Shown: positions 18,797 through 28,546, counted from the stretch's first letter. The stretch is DNA of 64,000 nt from Microvirga sp. (GCA_031181145.1 JAPSLB010000003.1:62001-126000); one strand, 5' to 3'. Made by a program: numbers and translations. Notes: generated from the letters alone by a model not told the origin.

Positions 18797-20782
18797 ATGG
18801 CCATGCTCGAGAGTGTCCTCATCGCCAACCGCGGCGAGATTGCCTGCCGGATCATCCGCACCGCCAAGCGGCTGGGGATGCGCACCATTGCCGTCTATTC
18901 CGAGGCGGATGCGAACGCGCTCTTCGTGCAGATGGCCGACGAGGCCTATCTGATCGGACCCGCTCCCGCCCGGGAGAGCTATCTCAGGATCGACAAGATC
19001 ATCGAGGTCGCCAGACACGCCGGGGTGGCCTCCATCCATCCCGGTTACGGCTTTCTGTCCGAGCGCGCCGAATTCGCCGAGGCCTGCGCGGCCAACGGAA
19101 TCGTTTTCGTCGGCCCCCCGGCCTCGGCCATCAAAGCCATGGGCCTGAAGGATGCGGCGAAGGCGCTCGTGCAGCAGGCGGGCGTGCCCGTGGTGCCCGG
19201 CTATCACGGCTCGAAGCAGGACCCCGATTTCCTGCGCCAGAAAGCCTACGAGATCGGGTACCCGGTTCTGATCAAAGCCGTGGCAGGCGGCGGCGGCAAG
19301 GGGATGAAGCGCGTCGAGAAGGCAGCCGATTTCGATGCCGCTCTGGAGAGCGCCCAGCGTGAGGCCTCGAGCGCCTTCGGCGATCCGCGGGTGCTGGTGG
19401 AGAAATACGTACTCTCGCCGCGCCACATCGAAATCCAGGTCTTCGCCGATGCACACGGCAACGTGGTGCATCTCTTCGAACGGGATTGCTCCCTCCAGCG
19501 CCGTCATCAGAAGGTGATCGAGGAAGCGCCGGCTCCCGACATGACGCCTGAGATGCGGGACGCCATGGGCCGGGCTGCCGTCGAAGCCGCGCGCGCCGTC
19601 GGCTATGTGGGCGCGGGAACGGTGGAGTTCATCGCGGACGGACGCGAGGGACTACGCCCCGACCGCTTCTATTTCATGGAGATGAACACGCGCCTGCAGG
19701 TGGAGCACCCGGTCACTGAAGCGATCACCGGGCTCGACCTCGTGGAGCTGCAGTTCCGGGCGGCCTCCGGCGAGAAATTGCCGTTTACTCAAGATGATCT
19801 GACGATCAACGGCCACGCGGTCGAGGCGCGGCTCTACGCGGAGGACCCGGAAAAGGAATTCCTGCCCTCGACCGGTAAGCTCTGGGCTCTGGAATTTCCC
19901 GAAGGCGAAGGCATTCGCATCGACACCGGAGTCGAGGCCGGAGCCGAGGTGACGCCTTATTACGACCCGATGATCGCGAAGGTGATCGCGCATGGGGACA
20001 CGCGCGACGAGGCCTTGTCGAAGCTCGCGGACGCGCTCGGACAAACCGTCGTTGCCGGACCGAAGACCAATACGGCTTTCCTTAAAAAACTGTGCGAGGC
20101 CGAAGACTTCAGGGTCGGACGATTCGATACGGGCTTCATCGACCGCAACCTCGATGCGCTCGGCGTCGGGCCGCAGCCGCTCGACGAGGTGGCTGCTTCC
20201 TTCGGAGCCGCCGCGTTGATTTCACGGGAGATCGACCGCCTGCGGATGTCCGAGCATCTGAAGAACGACGAACCCTCATCTCCCTGGTCGCAGCCGGACG
20301 GCTTCCAGTTGCTCGGAACGCGCAGCGTCGGCATGGCTCTGCGCGTGGACGGCGAACGTGTCGAGGCGCGCGAGGTGTTCAGTGCCGAACATCGCGGAGC
20401 CAGCACGGTGGCCGTAGGCACGAGCGATCCATGGGCCGACGAGCAGGTCGACCGCGAGGTCGAGGCACCTCACGGCGTCTATGTCATCCGCAATGGACGG
20501 CAGACGCTCGTGCAGCCTTACGATCCCTTCGACGTCGATCTCGAACACATGGACGAGGGCGGGGCGGTGAAGGCTCCGATGCACGGCAAGCTCGTGGCCG
20601 TATTCGTGCAGCCGGGCGACAAGGTCGAGAAGGGGCAGAGGCTCGCGATCGTCGAGGCGATGAAGATGGAGCATGTGCTCGTTGCGCCCTCAGATGGCGA
20701 GGTGGCGGAGATCGCCGCCGAGCCGGGTGCGCAGGTGGCCGAGGGCGCGCGTCTGATTGTGCTGAAGGCCGAAGAGGAATAG
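18797..20782 (+). CDS. pccA: Acetyl/propionyl-CoA carboxylase alpha subunit (biotin carboxylase + BCCP)
   Basis: Biotin carboxylase subunit of an acyl-CoA carboxylase, most likely propionyl-CoA carboxylase, which makes methylmalonyl-CoA. In 661 residues: biotin carboxylase N-domain (LIANRGEIACRI at the start), ATP-grasp with glycine loop KAVAGGGGKGMK (about 157-168), biotin carboxylase C-domain to about 450, a BT-type linker, and a C-terminal biotinyl domain with EAMKMEH (biotinyl Lys623, 39 residues from the end). No beta subunit is nearby, so it must be encoded elsewhere. Substrate (propionyl versus methylcrotonyl or acetyl) is inferred from length and domain order. ATG 18803 is a close alternative start. 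Confidence 0.88.
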   Translation: MAMLESVLIANRGEIACRIIRTAKRLGMRTIAVYSEADANALFVQMADEAYLIGPAPARESYLRIDKIIEVARHAGVASIHPGYGFLSERAEFAEACAANGIVFVGPPASAIKAMGLKDAAKALVQQAGVPVVPGYHGSKQDPDFLRQKAYEIGYPVLIKAVAGGGGKGMKRVEKAADFDAALESAQREASSAFGDPRVLVEKYVLSPRHIEIQVFADAHGNVVHLFERDCSLQRRHQKVIEEAPAPDMTPEMRDAMGRAAVEAARAVGYVGAGTVEFIADGREGLRPDRFYFMEMNTRLQVEHPVTEAITGLDLVELQFRAASGEKLPFTQDDLTINGHAVEARLYAEDPEKEFLPSTGKLWALEFPEGEGIRIDTGVEAGAEVTPYYDPMIAKVIAHGDTRDEALSKLADALGQTVVAGPKTNTAFLKKLCEAEDFRVGRFDTGFIDRNLDALGVGPQPLDEVAASFGAAALISREIDRLRMSEHLKNDEPSSPWSQPDGFQLLGTRSVGMALRVDGERVEAREVFSAEHRGASTVAVGTSDPWADEQVDREVEAPHGVYVIRNGRQTLVQPYDPFDVDLEHMDEGGAVKAPMHGKLVAVFVQPGDKVEKGQRLAIVEAMKMEHVLVAPSDGEVAEIAAEPGAQVAEGARLIVLKAEEE

Positions 20783-20837
20783 GAGTGCGGCGGAACGCCG
20801 GATTTGCGATCCGCCGCGCGCATGGTTCAACGCTGAC

Positions 20838-21275
20838 ATGGCTCTTCACCTGATCAAACTCTGCGTGGGCTGCGAATCCATCACCGATCTCGAGGAATGG
20901 ATCGAGGAGAACCGCGCCCACCATCAGCGGCTCGGCCGCGATTACGAGCAGACGCATACCACCCGCATGGTGCCCAAGCGCGTGGAGGAGCTCCTGGACG
21001 GCGGTTCGCTCTTTTGGGTCATCAAGGGCCAGGTCGCCGCGCGCCAGAGGCTCCTGGACGTGCGCCCCTTCACGGATGCGGACGGCATCGGGCGTTGCCG
21101 GCTGGTGCTGGAGCCCAAGGTGATCCCCGTGGAGCCGCGTCCCTACAGACCCTTCCAGGGATGGCGTTATCTCCCGCCCAAGGACGCCCCACGGGACATC
21201 GACGGGAAGGCTGGCGATCTTGCCAAGATGCCTGAAGACATGCGACGTGAATTGGCCGAACTCGGCCTGCTGTAA
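20838..21275 (+). CDS. DUF1489 family protein
   Basis: A 145-residue soluble protein of a family conserved in alphaproteobacteria, with no assigned function. It opens with HLIKLCVGCESITDLEEW and has the block HTTRMVPKRVEELLDGGSLFWVIKG typical of the family. There are two cysteines near the start, no signal peptide and no membrane segment. It follows the carboxylase gene by 55 bases on the same strand and may share its transcript. Confidence 0.85.
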   Translation: MALHLIKLCVGCESITDLEEWIEENRAHHQRLGRDYEQTHTTRMVPKRVEELLDGGSLFWVIKGQVAARQRLLDVRPFTDADGIGRCRLVLEPKVIPVEPRPYRPFQGWRYLPPKDAPRDIDGKAGDLAKMPEDMRRELAELGLL

Positions 21276-21299
21276 CATATGTGAATCCCGGAGAAGGTC

Positions 21300-21551
21300 A
21301 TGAAGCGTCTGGCGGTTCTTGCGTCGTCCCTGATCATGCTGTCGGGGCATGCCCTTGCGGAAGGATGCCGCATTCCGGATCCGAAGCCGGGTCAGTCGCT
21401 CCAGGTGCCTTCCGCATGCAAGGATGCGGTGCGCCCCAAGCAGCAACGGGCGGAAGCGCTGAAGAGCGAGTCGGGGACGATCGATCTGGGGAACGGCACG
21501 ACGGTTCGTATCGGAGGGCGCGTTCGCGCCGAAATGGGCTGGCGTCGTTAG
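21300..21551 (+). CDS. Small secreted hypothetical protein
   Basis: An 83-residue protein with a clear signal peptide (MKRLAVLASSLIMLSGHALA, cleavage near residue 20). The mature part is short, has two cysteines (positions about 23 and 40) that could form a disulfide, and ends with TIDLGNGTTVRIGGRVRAE. A Shine-Dalgarno-like GGAGAAGG lies just before the ATG. No family is recognised. The gene is 24 bases after the DUF1489 gene and probably co-transcribed. Confidence 0.72.
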   Translation: MKRLAVLASSLIMLSGHALAEGCRIPDPKPGQSLQVPSACKDAVRPKQQRAEALKSESGTIDLGNGTTVRIGGRVRAEMGWRR

Positions 21552-21631
21552 ACTTTTTTGCCGGGGATCATCTTGGAACCCCGCTGCCCGGATTCGCATT
21601 GGCCTAGCAGTTCAGTTGAGTGGAGGTTCCG

Positions 21632-21988
21632 ATGCTCCTGTCTGCATCCGAAGGCCGGCACTGGCGTTATGAAGTGTGTGAGCACGAGGACGGATATCTC
21701 GTCCAGATGCGCGATCTGATGACCGGGGAGCTGGACGACGATTTTTCCACGATCTTCCGCACGCTGCCGGTCGCGTTCGCTTACGCGGAGATGTCCGCTG
21801 CATACGAGCGCTATGCAGCCAGTGAACTCGAACAGGTCGAAGACGAGCAGATCGAGTTCGACGTGGAAGCCACCGAACGCCATTTCATCGACTTGAGTGA
21901 CCGCCTGCACGATTCCGGGATCAACGGCGTCGTGATCCAAGCCTGGGAGCGGGAAAGCCAGCGCGGCTCGGCGCGTCTTCTCCACTAG
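21632..21988 (+). CDS. Hypothetical acidic cytoplasmic protein
   Basis: 118 residues, markedly acidic, no signal or membrane segment. The start at 21632 is chosen because GGAGG stands five bases before it; a GTG 12 bases earlier is less likely. The sequence has an amphipathic opening (HWRYEVCEHEDGYLVQMRDL) followed by helices. I do not recognise the family. A remnant of the mosaic intergenic repeat begins right at its stop (TAGAGCATCGG), and a terminator lies at 22134. Confidence 0.7.
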   Translation: MLLSASEGRHWRYEVCEHEDGYLVQMRDLMTGELDDDFSTIFRTLPVAFAYAEMSAAYERYAASELEQVEDEQIEFDVEATERHFIDLSDRLHDSGINGVVIQAWERESQRGSARLLH

Positions 21989-22133
21989 AGCATCGGCCCC
22001 TAAGCGGAGCCAGAAGCCGGAAGCGAATCGATAGGCGGTTTCCTGCCCATCACAGCCGCCGATCCGGAAGAGCCGGGCCATTCACCCGCTTGATGCGCCA
22101 AGCCGCGCCGCACGGGATTCCAACGCAATTGAG

Positions 22134-22166
22134 AAGGCCGGTCCCTCGAAGGAGGGGCCGGCTTTC
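22134..22166 (+). terminator. Intrinsic terminator upstream of the DnaJ-domain gene
   Basis: An 11-bp stem with one G-U pair (22137-22147 with 22152-22162), GAAG loop, AA before and TTT after. It probably ends the transcript of the three small genes upstream. Confidence 0.75.
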
Positions 22167-22235
22167 GTGCGAATGAGACCTTGCCGATTTACAAGCGCCT
22201 CAAGGCAGCCCACATCTTGGGTTGGGAATGAACAC

Positions 22236-22946
22236 ATGATGCTGCTTTATGGAATTGCTGCCGCCGCCCTCGTGTGGTGGCTGCTCAAAGTTTTCGCCCG
22301 CTCCGACGCCGCGGCCGTCGTCAAGGCCGCGAAGATCGTCGCAGGGATCGCCGCCCTTGGGGCGGCTGCGGTGATCGGTGCGAAAGGGCAAATTGCCTCA
22401 GCCCTTCTCGTGGGCGGCCTGGGGGCCTGGATGCTGGGCTGGGGCGGATTGTCGCTACCTGGGCCCTTGGGACGATTCCAGAAGGTGTCCGGCCGCTATT
22501 CGCGAATCCGGTCCGCCATGATCGAGATGGAAATCGACCATGCGACGGGCGGAGTGGAGGGCAGTGTCCTGGCGGGCGCCTTCGCGGGACGGCGCCTGTC
22601 GAGCCTGGGCCCCGGGGATCTGCGCCGTCTCTATGACGAGTGTACTGCCCTCGATTCCGAAGGCGTATCTCTCCTAGAGGCTTATCTTGATCGCCGGTTT
22701 GCCGGCTGGCGTGAAGACGCTCAGGGAGATCGAGACACGCGGACGCGCACTCAGGCGCAGGCGGGCGTAATGACGAAAGATGAAGCCTACCAGATCCTGG
22801 GGCTTCAGTCTGGAGCGAGCCTCGACGAGATCAGACATGCGCATCGCACGCTGATCAAGAAGCTGCATCCCGATCAGGGAGGGACGGCGTATCTCGCCGC
22901 TCGCGTAAATCAGGCGAGAGAAGTCCTGATGAGCCGACATCGCTGA
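22236..22946 (+). CDS. Membrane protein with C-terminal DnaJ domain
   Basis: 236 residues. Two or three N-terminal hydrophobic segments (about 3-20, 28-45 and 52-72) are followed by a cytoplasmic region and a C-terminal J domain (about 178-236). The helix II-III turn reads KLHPDQGG, the HPD motif needed to stimulate Hsp70 ATPase. This plan, membrane anchor first and J domain last, resembles TIM14/Pam18-like and other bacterial DnaJ-like membrane co-chaperones. A role as a DnaK recruiter at the inner membrane is inference. The second ATG (22239) is an equal choice of start. Confidence 0.85.
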   Translation: MMLLYGIAAAALVWWLLKVFARSDAAAVVKAAKIVAGIAALGAAAVIGAKGQIASALLVGGLGAWMLGWGGLSLPGPLGRFQKVSGRYSRIRSAMIEMEIDHATGGVEGSVLAGAFAGRRLSSLGPGDLRRLYDECTALDSEGVSLLEAYLDRRFAGWREDAQGDRDTRTRTQAQAGVMTKDEAYQILGLQSGASLDEIRHAHRTLIKKLHPDQGGTAYLAARVNQAREVLMSRHR

Positions 22947-23041
22947 TACTCCACGCGCGATTCCGGTTTCGATGAACAGCGACGGAGCAGATACTGCGCG
23001 CCGTCGCCAATGATTAAAGACGCGAGAGGATTAAAACTTCG

Positions 23042-24556
23042 TCAGCCGCGAGAGGCGAAGCAGTTCAGACCGCTCTTCTTCAGCGCCTTGCAGGCCTTCT
23101 CCGCATCGCCGGACTCCTTGAAGCCTGAGAAGCGGGCGCGGTAGAGGGTGCTGCCGTTCGAGACCACCTTCTCCGTGTAGGGAGAGGCTTTGCCGAGCAG
23201 CTTGCCGAAGCGGCTGCGGGCGGAGTCCAGAATACCCTTCGCCTTGCCCTCGTCATCGGTCGCGCCAAGCTGGATCACCCAGCCGCTGACGGCCTTCTTG
23301 GGTTCGGGGACTTCGGCATTCAAGGACGCGACCTTCGTCCGCTCGGTCTCGGCCGGAGCAGGCGCCCTGGCCTCGATCTTCGCCTGGAGGGCGGCTCTCT
23401 GGGAGGCCGAGATCTTCGGAGGCTGAGCCGGAAGCGCAGCATAGGCCTGAGCATTCAGCGGCAGCGGCTCGGCGCCCTTCTGCCAGCGGACGGAGGCGCT
23501 CGACGACGGGGTCGTGGTGGTGCTGGCACCGGTTGCGGAAGCGACGACCGGGCGCAGGGTGTTCAGGTCGAGGGGCTTGCGCTCGGGAACGGGGACGGTG
23601 GGCGGGACAGCGGCCGTCACGGCGGCGTCCGGCATGGCCGAGGCGACCTGGGTCGCCTGGGCGCCGCCTTCGACGACCGGCGGCACGATACGGGCGCCGG
23701 CATAGGCACGAGGCAGGTGGCTTTCGATGAGGCCCGCCATCTTCTGATCGCGCGAGGCGGCGGAGCGGCCGCCGAGCACCACGGCCACGATGCTGCGGCT
23801 TCCCGTATTGACCGAAGTCAGCAGGTTGAAGCCGGAAAGGCGGGTATAGCCGGTCTTGATGCCGTCGACACCGTCAACCTTGCCCAAGAGTCGGTTGTGG
23901 CCGCGGATCGTGCGCTTGCCGAACTGGAAGGAGCGCGTATCGAAATAGGCGAAATATTTCGGAAAGCGATCCTGAATCGCACGGCCGAGGATGGAGAGGT
24001 CGCGCGCCGTCGTGATGTTGGGCGGTGAGTGCGGCAGGCCGTGGGGGTTGTAGAATTCCGTCGAATTCATGCCGAGCTGCTTCGCCTTGCGCGTCATCAT
24101 GCGCGCGAAAGCCTCCTCGGAGCCGGCGATGTTCTCGGCCACCACGACGGAGACGTCGTTGGCGGAGAGGGTCACCATGGCCTTGATCGCGTCGTCCACC
24201 TCGATGGTCGAGCCCGGGCGCAGGCCGAGCTTGGTCGGCGGCTGGCTCGCTGCGTATTCGGAAACGGTGAGGGGGGTTTTCGGGCCTATGCGCCCTTGTT
24301 CCATTTGCTCGAACAACAGGTAGAGGCTCATCACCTTCGTGATCGAGGCCGGAATGCGAGGTGCGTCGATGTTCTCTCCCTGCAGGACCTTGCCGGTTTT
24401 CGCATCGACGACGATGGAAGCCGCGGGAGGGTTGTAACCGCCCGAGGACGGCTTGCGCTTCGCCGCTTCAGCGGGACCGGAGAATGCAATGACGGCAGAA
24501 GTGATAATACCAATAAACGTCCAAGCAGTTCGGCGTCCTACCCAAACCGAAGTCAT
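23042..24556 (-). CDS. D-alanyl-D-alanine carboxypeptidase with SPOR domain
   Basis: Periplasmic serine carboxypeptidase (PBP5/DacA class, peptidase S11) that trims peptidoglycan stem peptides. The 504-residue protein starts with a signal peptide (cleavage near GPAEA, residue 31), then the S11 domain with SITK (catalytic Ser71, Lys74), SAN (131-133) and KTG (234-236). A proline/alanine-rich linker leads to a C-terminal SPOR domain (about 425-504) with WVIQLGATDDEGKA, which binds denuded glycan at division sites. The combination points to action at the septum. It lacks the C-terminal amphipathic anchor of PBP5, so the SPOR domain may do the localisation. Confidence 0.92.
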   Translation of the reverse strand: MTSVWVGRRTAWTFIGIITSAVIAFSGPAEAAKRKPSSGGYNPPAASIVVDAKTGKVLQGENIDAPRIPASITKVMSLYLLFEQMEQGRIGPKTPLTVSEYAASQPPTKLGLRPGSTIEVDDAIKAMVTLSANDVSVVVAENIAGSEEAFARMMTRKAKQLGMNSTEFYNPHGLPHSPPNITTARDLSILGRAIQDRFPKYFAYFDTRSFQFGKRTIRGHNRLLGKVDGVDGIKTGYTRLSGFNLLTSVNTGSRSIVAVVLGGRSAASRDQKMAGLIESHLPRAYAGARIVPPVVEGGAQATQVASAMPDAAVTAAVPPTVPVPERKPLDLNTLRPVVASATGASTTTTPSSSASVRWQKGAEPLPLNAQAYAALPAQPPKISASQRAALQAKIEARAPAPAETERTKVASLNAEVPEPKKAVSGWVIQLGATDDEGKAKGILDSARSRFGKLLGKASPYTEKVVSNGSTLYRARFSGFKESGDAEKACKALKKSGLNCFASRG

Positions 24557-24701
24557 GCTGAAAAATCCCTGTTGAGTTGGGTTCTTGGCCTCCGCGACCG
24601 GTTCTCCAAACGGAGATTGTTGCCGGCGCAACACATCGTCCGACCGTACGAGGATGGGGTTACGAGGGCGTTAACAGGGAATGGTTTGAATGCATACCGA
24701 T

Positions 24702-24750
24702 TTGTGCAGCGCACAATAAAACTTGACATAAATTGTGCAGTGCACATAAT
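24702..24750 (+). promoter_or_regulatory. Phasin promoter with two palindromic operators
   Basis: A TTGACA box (24723-24728) and CATAAT (24745-24750) are spaced by 16 bases. One palindrome, TTGTGC-AGC-GCACAA (24702-24716), lies upstream, and a second, TTGTGC-AGT-GCACAT (24733-24747), covers the spacer and -10 box. The layout suits a repressor acting on the phasin gene 62 bases downstream; PhaR, the usual regulator of phasins, prefers TGC-rich palindromes of this sort. Confidence 0.75.
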
Positions 24751-24811
24751 GCACTCCGTCACTACAGACCGGCACTTGCTGCCATCAAACTCCTAACTGT
24801 CGAGGTTAACA

Positions 24812-25147
24812 ATGTTTCAATCGTATGCAAGCCTGCAGAAGCTTGGCCAGGAGAACATGGAAGCTGCGCTCAAGGCGGCGGGTGCCTTCTCCAGCAATGC
24901 CCAGGCGATCGTCAATGAAAGCGCCGAGTTCGCCCGCAAGTCCTTCGAGCACAACTCGGACACGTTCGAGAAGCTGGTCGGCGCTCAGAGCCTCGAGAAG
25001 GCCATCGAGGTGCAGACGGCCTACGTGAAGGGCGCCTATGAGAGTCTCGTCGGCCAGTCGGGCAAGTTCGGTGCGCTCTACACGGCGCTCGCCACGGATA
25101 CCTTCAAGCCCTTCGAGGGCCTCCTGTCCAAGTCCATGAAAGCCTGA
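24812..25147 (+). CDS. Phasin family protein
   Basis: 111-residue helical, cysteine-free protein of the phasin_2 family, which coats polyhydroxyalkanoate granules. Typical features are the opening MFQSYASLQKLGQENMEAAL, an all-alpha amphipathic body, and the FARKSFEHNSDTFEKLVGAQ block. The upstream promoter with paired palindromes implies PHA-linked control, fitting a granule protein. No phaC, phaR or phaAB genes are nearby. Start is preceded by GTCGAGG and is well supported. Confidence 0.88.
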   Translation: MFQSYASLQKLGQENMEAALKAAGAFSSNAQAIVNESAEFARKSFEHNSDTFEKLVGAQSLEKAIEVQTAYVKGAYESLVGQSGKFGALYTALATDTFKPFEGLLSKSMKA

Positions 25148-25179
25148 ACAGGCTCTGCCGTTTCATCGGTTTTGCAGGG

Positions 25180-25208
25180 AACGCCCGGTCGCCAGGCCGG
25201 GCGTTTCG
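25180..25208 (+). terminator. Intrinsic terminator after phasin gene
   Basis: Nine-bp stem (25180-25188 with 25197-25205), eight-base loop, short T tail. Confidence 0.78.
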
Positions 25209-25413
25209 CGTTTGCAGGGCAGGGCAAGCTCGGCCTTGGGTCGGCTCACGGGAGAGTGAGAAGATGTCGCGCTTTCCAATGCCGCATCGGGCTACCATCT
25301 GGTTGATCTAGCGAACCGGATGGAGCGACTATACATTTGACTCAGGCGCTGCGGGCGAGCGGAAACGCACGGTGCAGGGCAGGGGCCAATAACAAGGGGT
25401 CGGTCGAAATATC

Positions 25414-25806
25414 ATGCTGCGGTTAGCTCAGGACACTCTGATCCGGACGAAGCGGTTCCCACTCTCCGCTGCCGGCGGGTCACAGCCCCCTGGCGGCGAC
25501 GATGATGGCCGCTCGAATACCGCCATCATCACAAAAGCCAAACCGCGCACGAAACGGCCGAACCTTTACCGCGTTCTCCTTCTGAACGATGATTATACCC
25601 CGATGGAGTTCGTGGTGCACGTGCTGGAGCGTTTCTTCAATAAGAACCGAGAGGATGCGACCCGGATCATGCTTCACGTTCATCAGAACGGCGTCGGGGA
25701 GTGTGGAGTTTTTACCTACGAGGTTGCGGAGACCAAGGTGACCCAGGTGATGGATTTCGCCCGTAAGCACCAGCACCCTCTGCAATGCGTGATGGAAAAG
25801 AATTAG
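25414..25806 (+). CDS. clpS: ATP-dependent Clp protease adaptor ClpS
   Basis: N-end-rule adaptor that delivers substrates to ClpAP. In 130 residues the ClpS core spans about 50-130 with the binding-pocket motif [16 protein letters not shown] and the conserved VTYEVAETK-like [13 protein letters not shown]. The first 50 residues are basic and low-complexity, somewhat longer than in E. coli; an internal start is possible but no better ribosome-binding site is evident. It is coupled to clpA: its stop is 29 bases before the proposed clpA start. Confidence 0.93.
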   Translation: MLRLAQDTLIRTKRFPLSAAGGSQPPGGDDDGRSNTAIITKAKPRTKRPNLYRVLLLNDDYTPMEFVVHVLERFFNKNREDATRIMLHVHQNGVGECGVFTYEVAETKVTQVMDFARKHQHPLQCVMEKN

Positions 25807-25822
25807 CCGAGACCCGTCTCAT

Positions 25823-25828
25823 AAAGGA
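25823..25828 (+). promoter_or_regulatory. Shine-Dalgarno supporting TTG start of clpA
   Basis: AAAGGA seven bases before TTG 25836. It decides between this start and an ATG at 25785 inside clpS, whose extra 17 residues are not part of the ClpA N-domain. Confidence 0.65.
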
Positions 25829-25835
25829 CAAGCCG

Positions 25836-28298
25836 TTGCCGAGCTTTTCTCGCAGTCTGGAACAAGCCCTTCACCGAGCCCTCGCTCTCGCGGGCGAGCG
25901 GCGACACGAGTATGCAACCCTCGAACACCTTCTCCTTGCACTGATCGACGACCAGGACGCGGCCGCCGTCATGCGGGCCTGCAATGTCGATCTCGAAGTC
26001 CTTCGCCGGAACCTGGTCGATTACGTTGACAGCGAGCTCGCCAACCTTGTGGCCGACGGACGCCAGGATTCCAAGCCGACGGCCGGTTTCCAGCGCGTGA
26101 TCCAGCGGGCGGTGATCCATGTCCAGTCTTCGGGCCGTGACGAGGTGACCGGTGCGAACGTGCTCGTGGCGATCTTCGCCGAGCGCGAGAGCCACGCCGC
26201 CTACTTCCTGCAAGAGCAGGACATGACCCGTTACGACGCCGTGAACTACATCAGCCACGGCATCGCCAAGCGCCCCGGCCTCACCGAGAGCCGTTCGCCG
26301 CGCGGCACGGAGGAGGAATCCTCCAACGAGCGTCCGACTCAGGACGAGGCCGATGCGCGCGGAAAGAAGAAGGGTGACGCCCTCGAGTCTTACTGCGTCA
26401 ACCTGAACAAGAAAGCGAAGGACGGAAAGATCGATCCGCTCATCGGCCGCGAGGCCGAGGTGCAGCGCACGATCCAGGTCCTCTGCCGCCGCCAGAAGAA
26501 CAACCCGCTCCTCGTCGGCGATCCCGGCGTCGGCAAGACCGCCATCGCGGAAGGCCTTGCCCGCAAGATCGTGCAGGGCGAGGTGCCGGAGGTTCTCAAA
26601 GGCGCCACGGTCTTCGCGCTCGACATGGGCACGCTGCTCGCGGGCACCCGCTATCGCGGCGACTTCGAGGAACGCCTGAAGCAGGTGATGAAGGAGATCG
26701 AGTCGCACCCGAACGCGATCATGTTCATCGACGAGATCCATACGGTCATCGGCGCGGGCGCCACTTCCGGCGGCGCGATGGACGCGTCGAACCTGCTAAA
26801 GCCTGCCCTCGCCCAGGGCACGCTGCGCTGCATCGGGTCCACGACCTACAAGGAATACCGTCAGTATTTCGAGAAGGACCGGGCCCTCGTCCGCCGCTTC
26901 CAGAAGATCGACGTCAACGAGCCTTCGCTGCCGGATGCCATCGAGATCGTGAAGGGCCTGAAGCCCTATTTCGAGGACTTCCACAAGCTCAAGTACACCA
27001 ACGACGCCATCAAGGCGGCGGTGGAGCTGTCGGCCCGCTACATCAACGATCGGAAGCTGCCGGACAAGGCGATCGACGTGATCGACGAGACCGGCGCCTC
27101 CCAGATGCTCCTGCCCGAAGGCCGCCGCAAGAAGACCATCGGCATCAAGGAGATCGAGGCCACCATCGCCACCATGGCTCGCATCCCGCCCAAGACCGTG
27201 TCAAAGGACGATGCGGAGGTGCTCGAGCACCTTCAGGACACCCTGAAGCGCGTGGTTTACGGCCAGGACAAGGCCATCGAGGCCCTGTCGTCCGCCATCA
27301 AGCTGGCCCGCGCTGGCCTGCGCGATCCGGAGAAGCCCATCGGCTCCTATCTCTTCGCCGGTCCCACGGGCGTCGGCAAGACGGAGGTGGCCAAGCAGCT
27401 GGCTGTCTCGCTCGGCGTAGAGCTCCTGCGCTTCGACATGTCTGAGTACATGGAACGCCACACGGTCAGCCGCCTGATCGGCGCGCCTCCCGGCTATGTG
27501 GGCTTCGACCAGGGCGGTCTCCTGACGGACGGCGTGGACCAGCATCCCCATTGCGTGCTCCTCCTCGACGAGATCGAGAAGGCGCACCCGGACCTGTTCA
27601 ACATCCTGCTCCAGGTCATGGACCACGGGAAGCTGACGGACCACAATGGCAAGCAGGTCGACTTCCGTAACGTGATCATCATCATGACAACGAACGCGGG
27701 CGCCGCCGACATGGCCCGCCCGGCCTATGGCTTCACCCGCACCAAGCGGGAGGGCGAGGACACGGAGGCGATCAACAAGCTGTTCACGCCGGAATTCCGC
27801 AACCGTCTCGACGCCGTCATTTCGTTCGGTCACCTGCCGAAGGAGGTGGTGCAGAAGGTGGTCGACAAGTTCGTCATGCAGCTCGACGCGCAGCTCGCGG
27901 ACCGCAACGTGTCCATCGAGCTGACCGACGAAGCCCGCGACTGGCTGGTCGAGCACGGCTACGACGAGGCCATGGGCGCCCGCCCGATGGGTCGCCTGAT
28001 CCAGTCCACCATCAAGACGCCGCTGGCGGACGAGGTGCTGTTCGGTCGCCTGAAGAACGGCGGAGCCGTCAAGGTCGTGGTCAAGACGGACGAGATCGGC
28101 TTGCAGAGCCTGGGCTTCGAGTATGTCGAAGGTCGGGTCAAGCCGAAGCCGGAGAAGGACGTAACGAACGCGGGCAAGAAGAAGCCCCGGGCAAAGTCGT
28201 CCTCCAAGGCGAAAAAATCCGTGAAGCCAAAAGGATCAGGTGGTAATGGGGGCGGAGGTATCCGCACCGTTCCGAAGGTTCCATTGGTTAGAGCATGA
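25836..28298 (+). CDS. clpA: ATP-dependent Clp protease ATP-binding subunit ClpA
   Basis: Hexameric AAA+ unfoldase that partners ClpP and takes substrates from ClpS. The TTG start gives 820 residues beginning [15 protein letters not shown], the canonical ClpA N-domain. Walker A1 GDPGVGKT (228-235) with FIDEIHT, Walker A2 GPTGVGKT (509-516) with [10 protein letters not shown], and arginine fingers are intact. The ClpP-docking region is expected in the second AAA domain. Beyond the usual end is a tail of about 50 residues rich in lysine, glycine and proline (KPKPEKD... onward). The stop overlaps the next ATG (ATGA). Confidence 0.96.
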   Translation: MPSFSRSLEQALHRALALAGERRHEYATLEHLLLALIDDQDAAAVMRACNVDLEVLRRNLVDYVDSELANLVADGRQDSKPTAGFQRVIQRAVIHVQSSGRDEVTGANVLVAIFAERESHAAYFLQEQDMTRYDAVNYISHGIAKRPGLTESRSPRGTEEESSNERPTQDEADARGKKKGDALESYCVNLNKKAKDGKIDPLIGREAEVQRTIQVLCRRQKNNPLLVGDPGVGKTAIAEGLARKIVQGEVPEVLKGATVFALDMGTLLAGTRYRGDFEERLKQVMKEIESHPNAIMFIDEIHTVIGAGATSGGAMDASNLLKPALAQGTLRCIGSTTYKEYRQYFEKDRALVRRFQKIDVNEPSLPDAIEIVKGLKPYFEDFHKLKYTNDAIKAAVELSARYINDRKLPDKAIDVIDETGASQMLLPEGRRKKTIGIKEIEATIATMARIPPKTVSKDDAEVLEHLQDTLKRVVYGQDKAIEALSSAIKLARAGLRDPEKPIGSYLFAGPTGVGKTEVAKQLAVSLGVELLRFDMSEYMERHTVSRLIGAPPGYVGFDQGGLLTDGVDQHPHCVLLLDEIEKAHPDLFNILLQVMDHGKLTDHNGKQVDFRNVIIIMTTNAGAADMARPAYGFTRTKREGEDTEAINKLFTPEFRNRLDAVISFGHLPKEVVQKVVDKFVMQLDAQLADRNVSIELTDEARDWLVEHGYDEAMGARPMGRLIQSTIKTPLADEVLFGRLKNGGAVKVVVKTDEIGLQSLGFEYVEGRVKPKPEKDVTNAGKKKPRAKSSSKAKKSVKPKGSGGNGGGGIRTVPKVPLVRA

Positions 28299-28546
28299 CA
28301 TCCGAGCTGCACGAGGGCCCGATCGAGGCCACCCGGATCATTGAGCCGCGGCCGAAGCTGTCCTGGCGCGAGCAGCGTGAGCTGCGTCGGCGCCGGCGGG
28401 TCTGGTTCGAGGAAATCCTCGGTTGGATCCTGGTGCCCGCCATCATCTTCGGCTGCTACTGGTTGTTGAACGTGGGGCTTGCCGCCATGGGGACCTCCCC
28501 GGAGGCCCTGATGGAAGGTCTCAAGACCATTACCGACGCCCTCTGA
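28295..28546 (+). CDS. Small single-pass membrane protein coupled to clpA
   Basis: 83 residues: a charged N-terminal half (SWREQRELRRRRR) and one hydrophobic segment (about 42-65, WILVPAIIFGCYWLLNVGLAAMG). The ATG overlaps the clpA stop, so translation is coupled and the product may act with the Clp system at the membrane, but that is inference from position only. No family recognised. A terminator follows at 28573. Confidence 0.75.
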   Translation: MTSELHEGPIEATRIIEPRPKLSWREQRELRRRRRVWFEEILGWILVPAIIFGCYWLLNVGLAAMGTSPEALMEGLKTITDAL

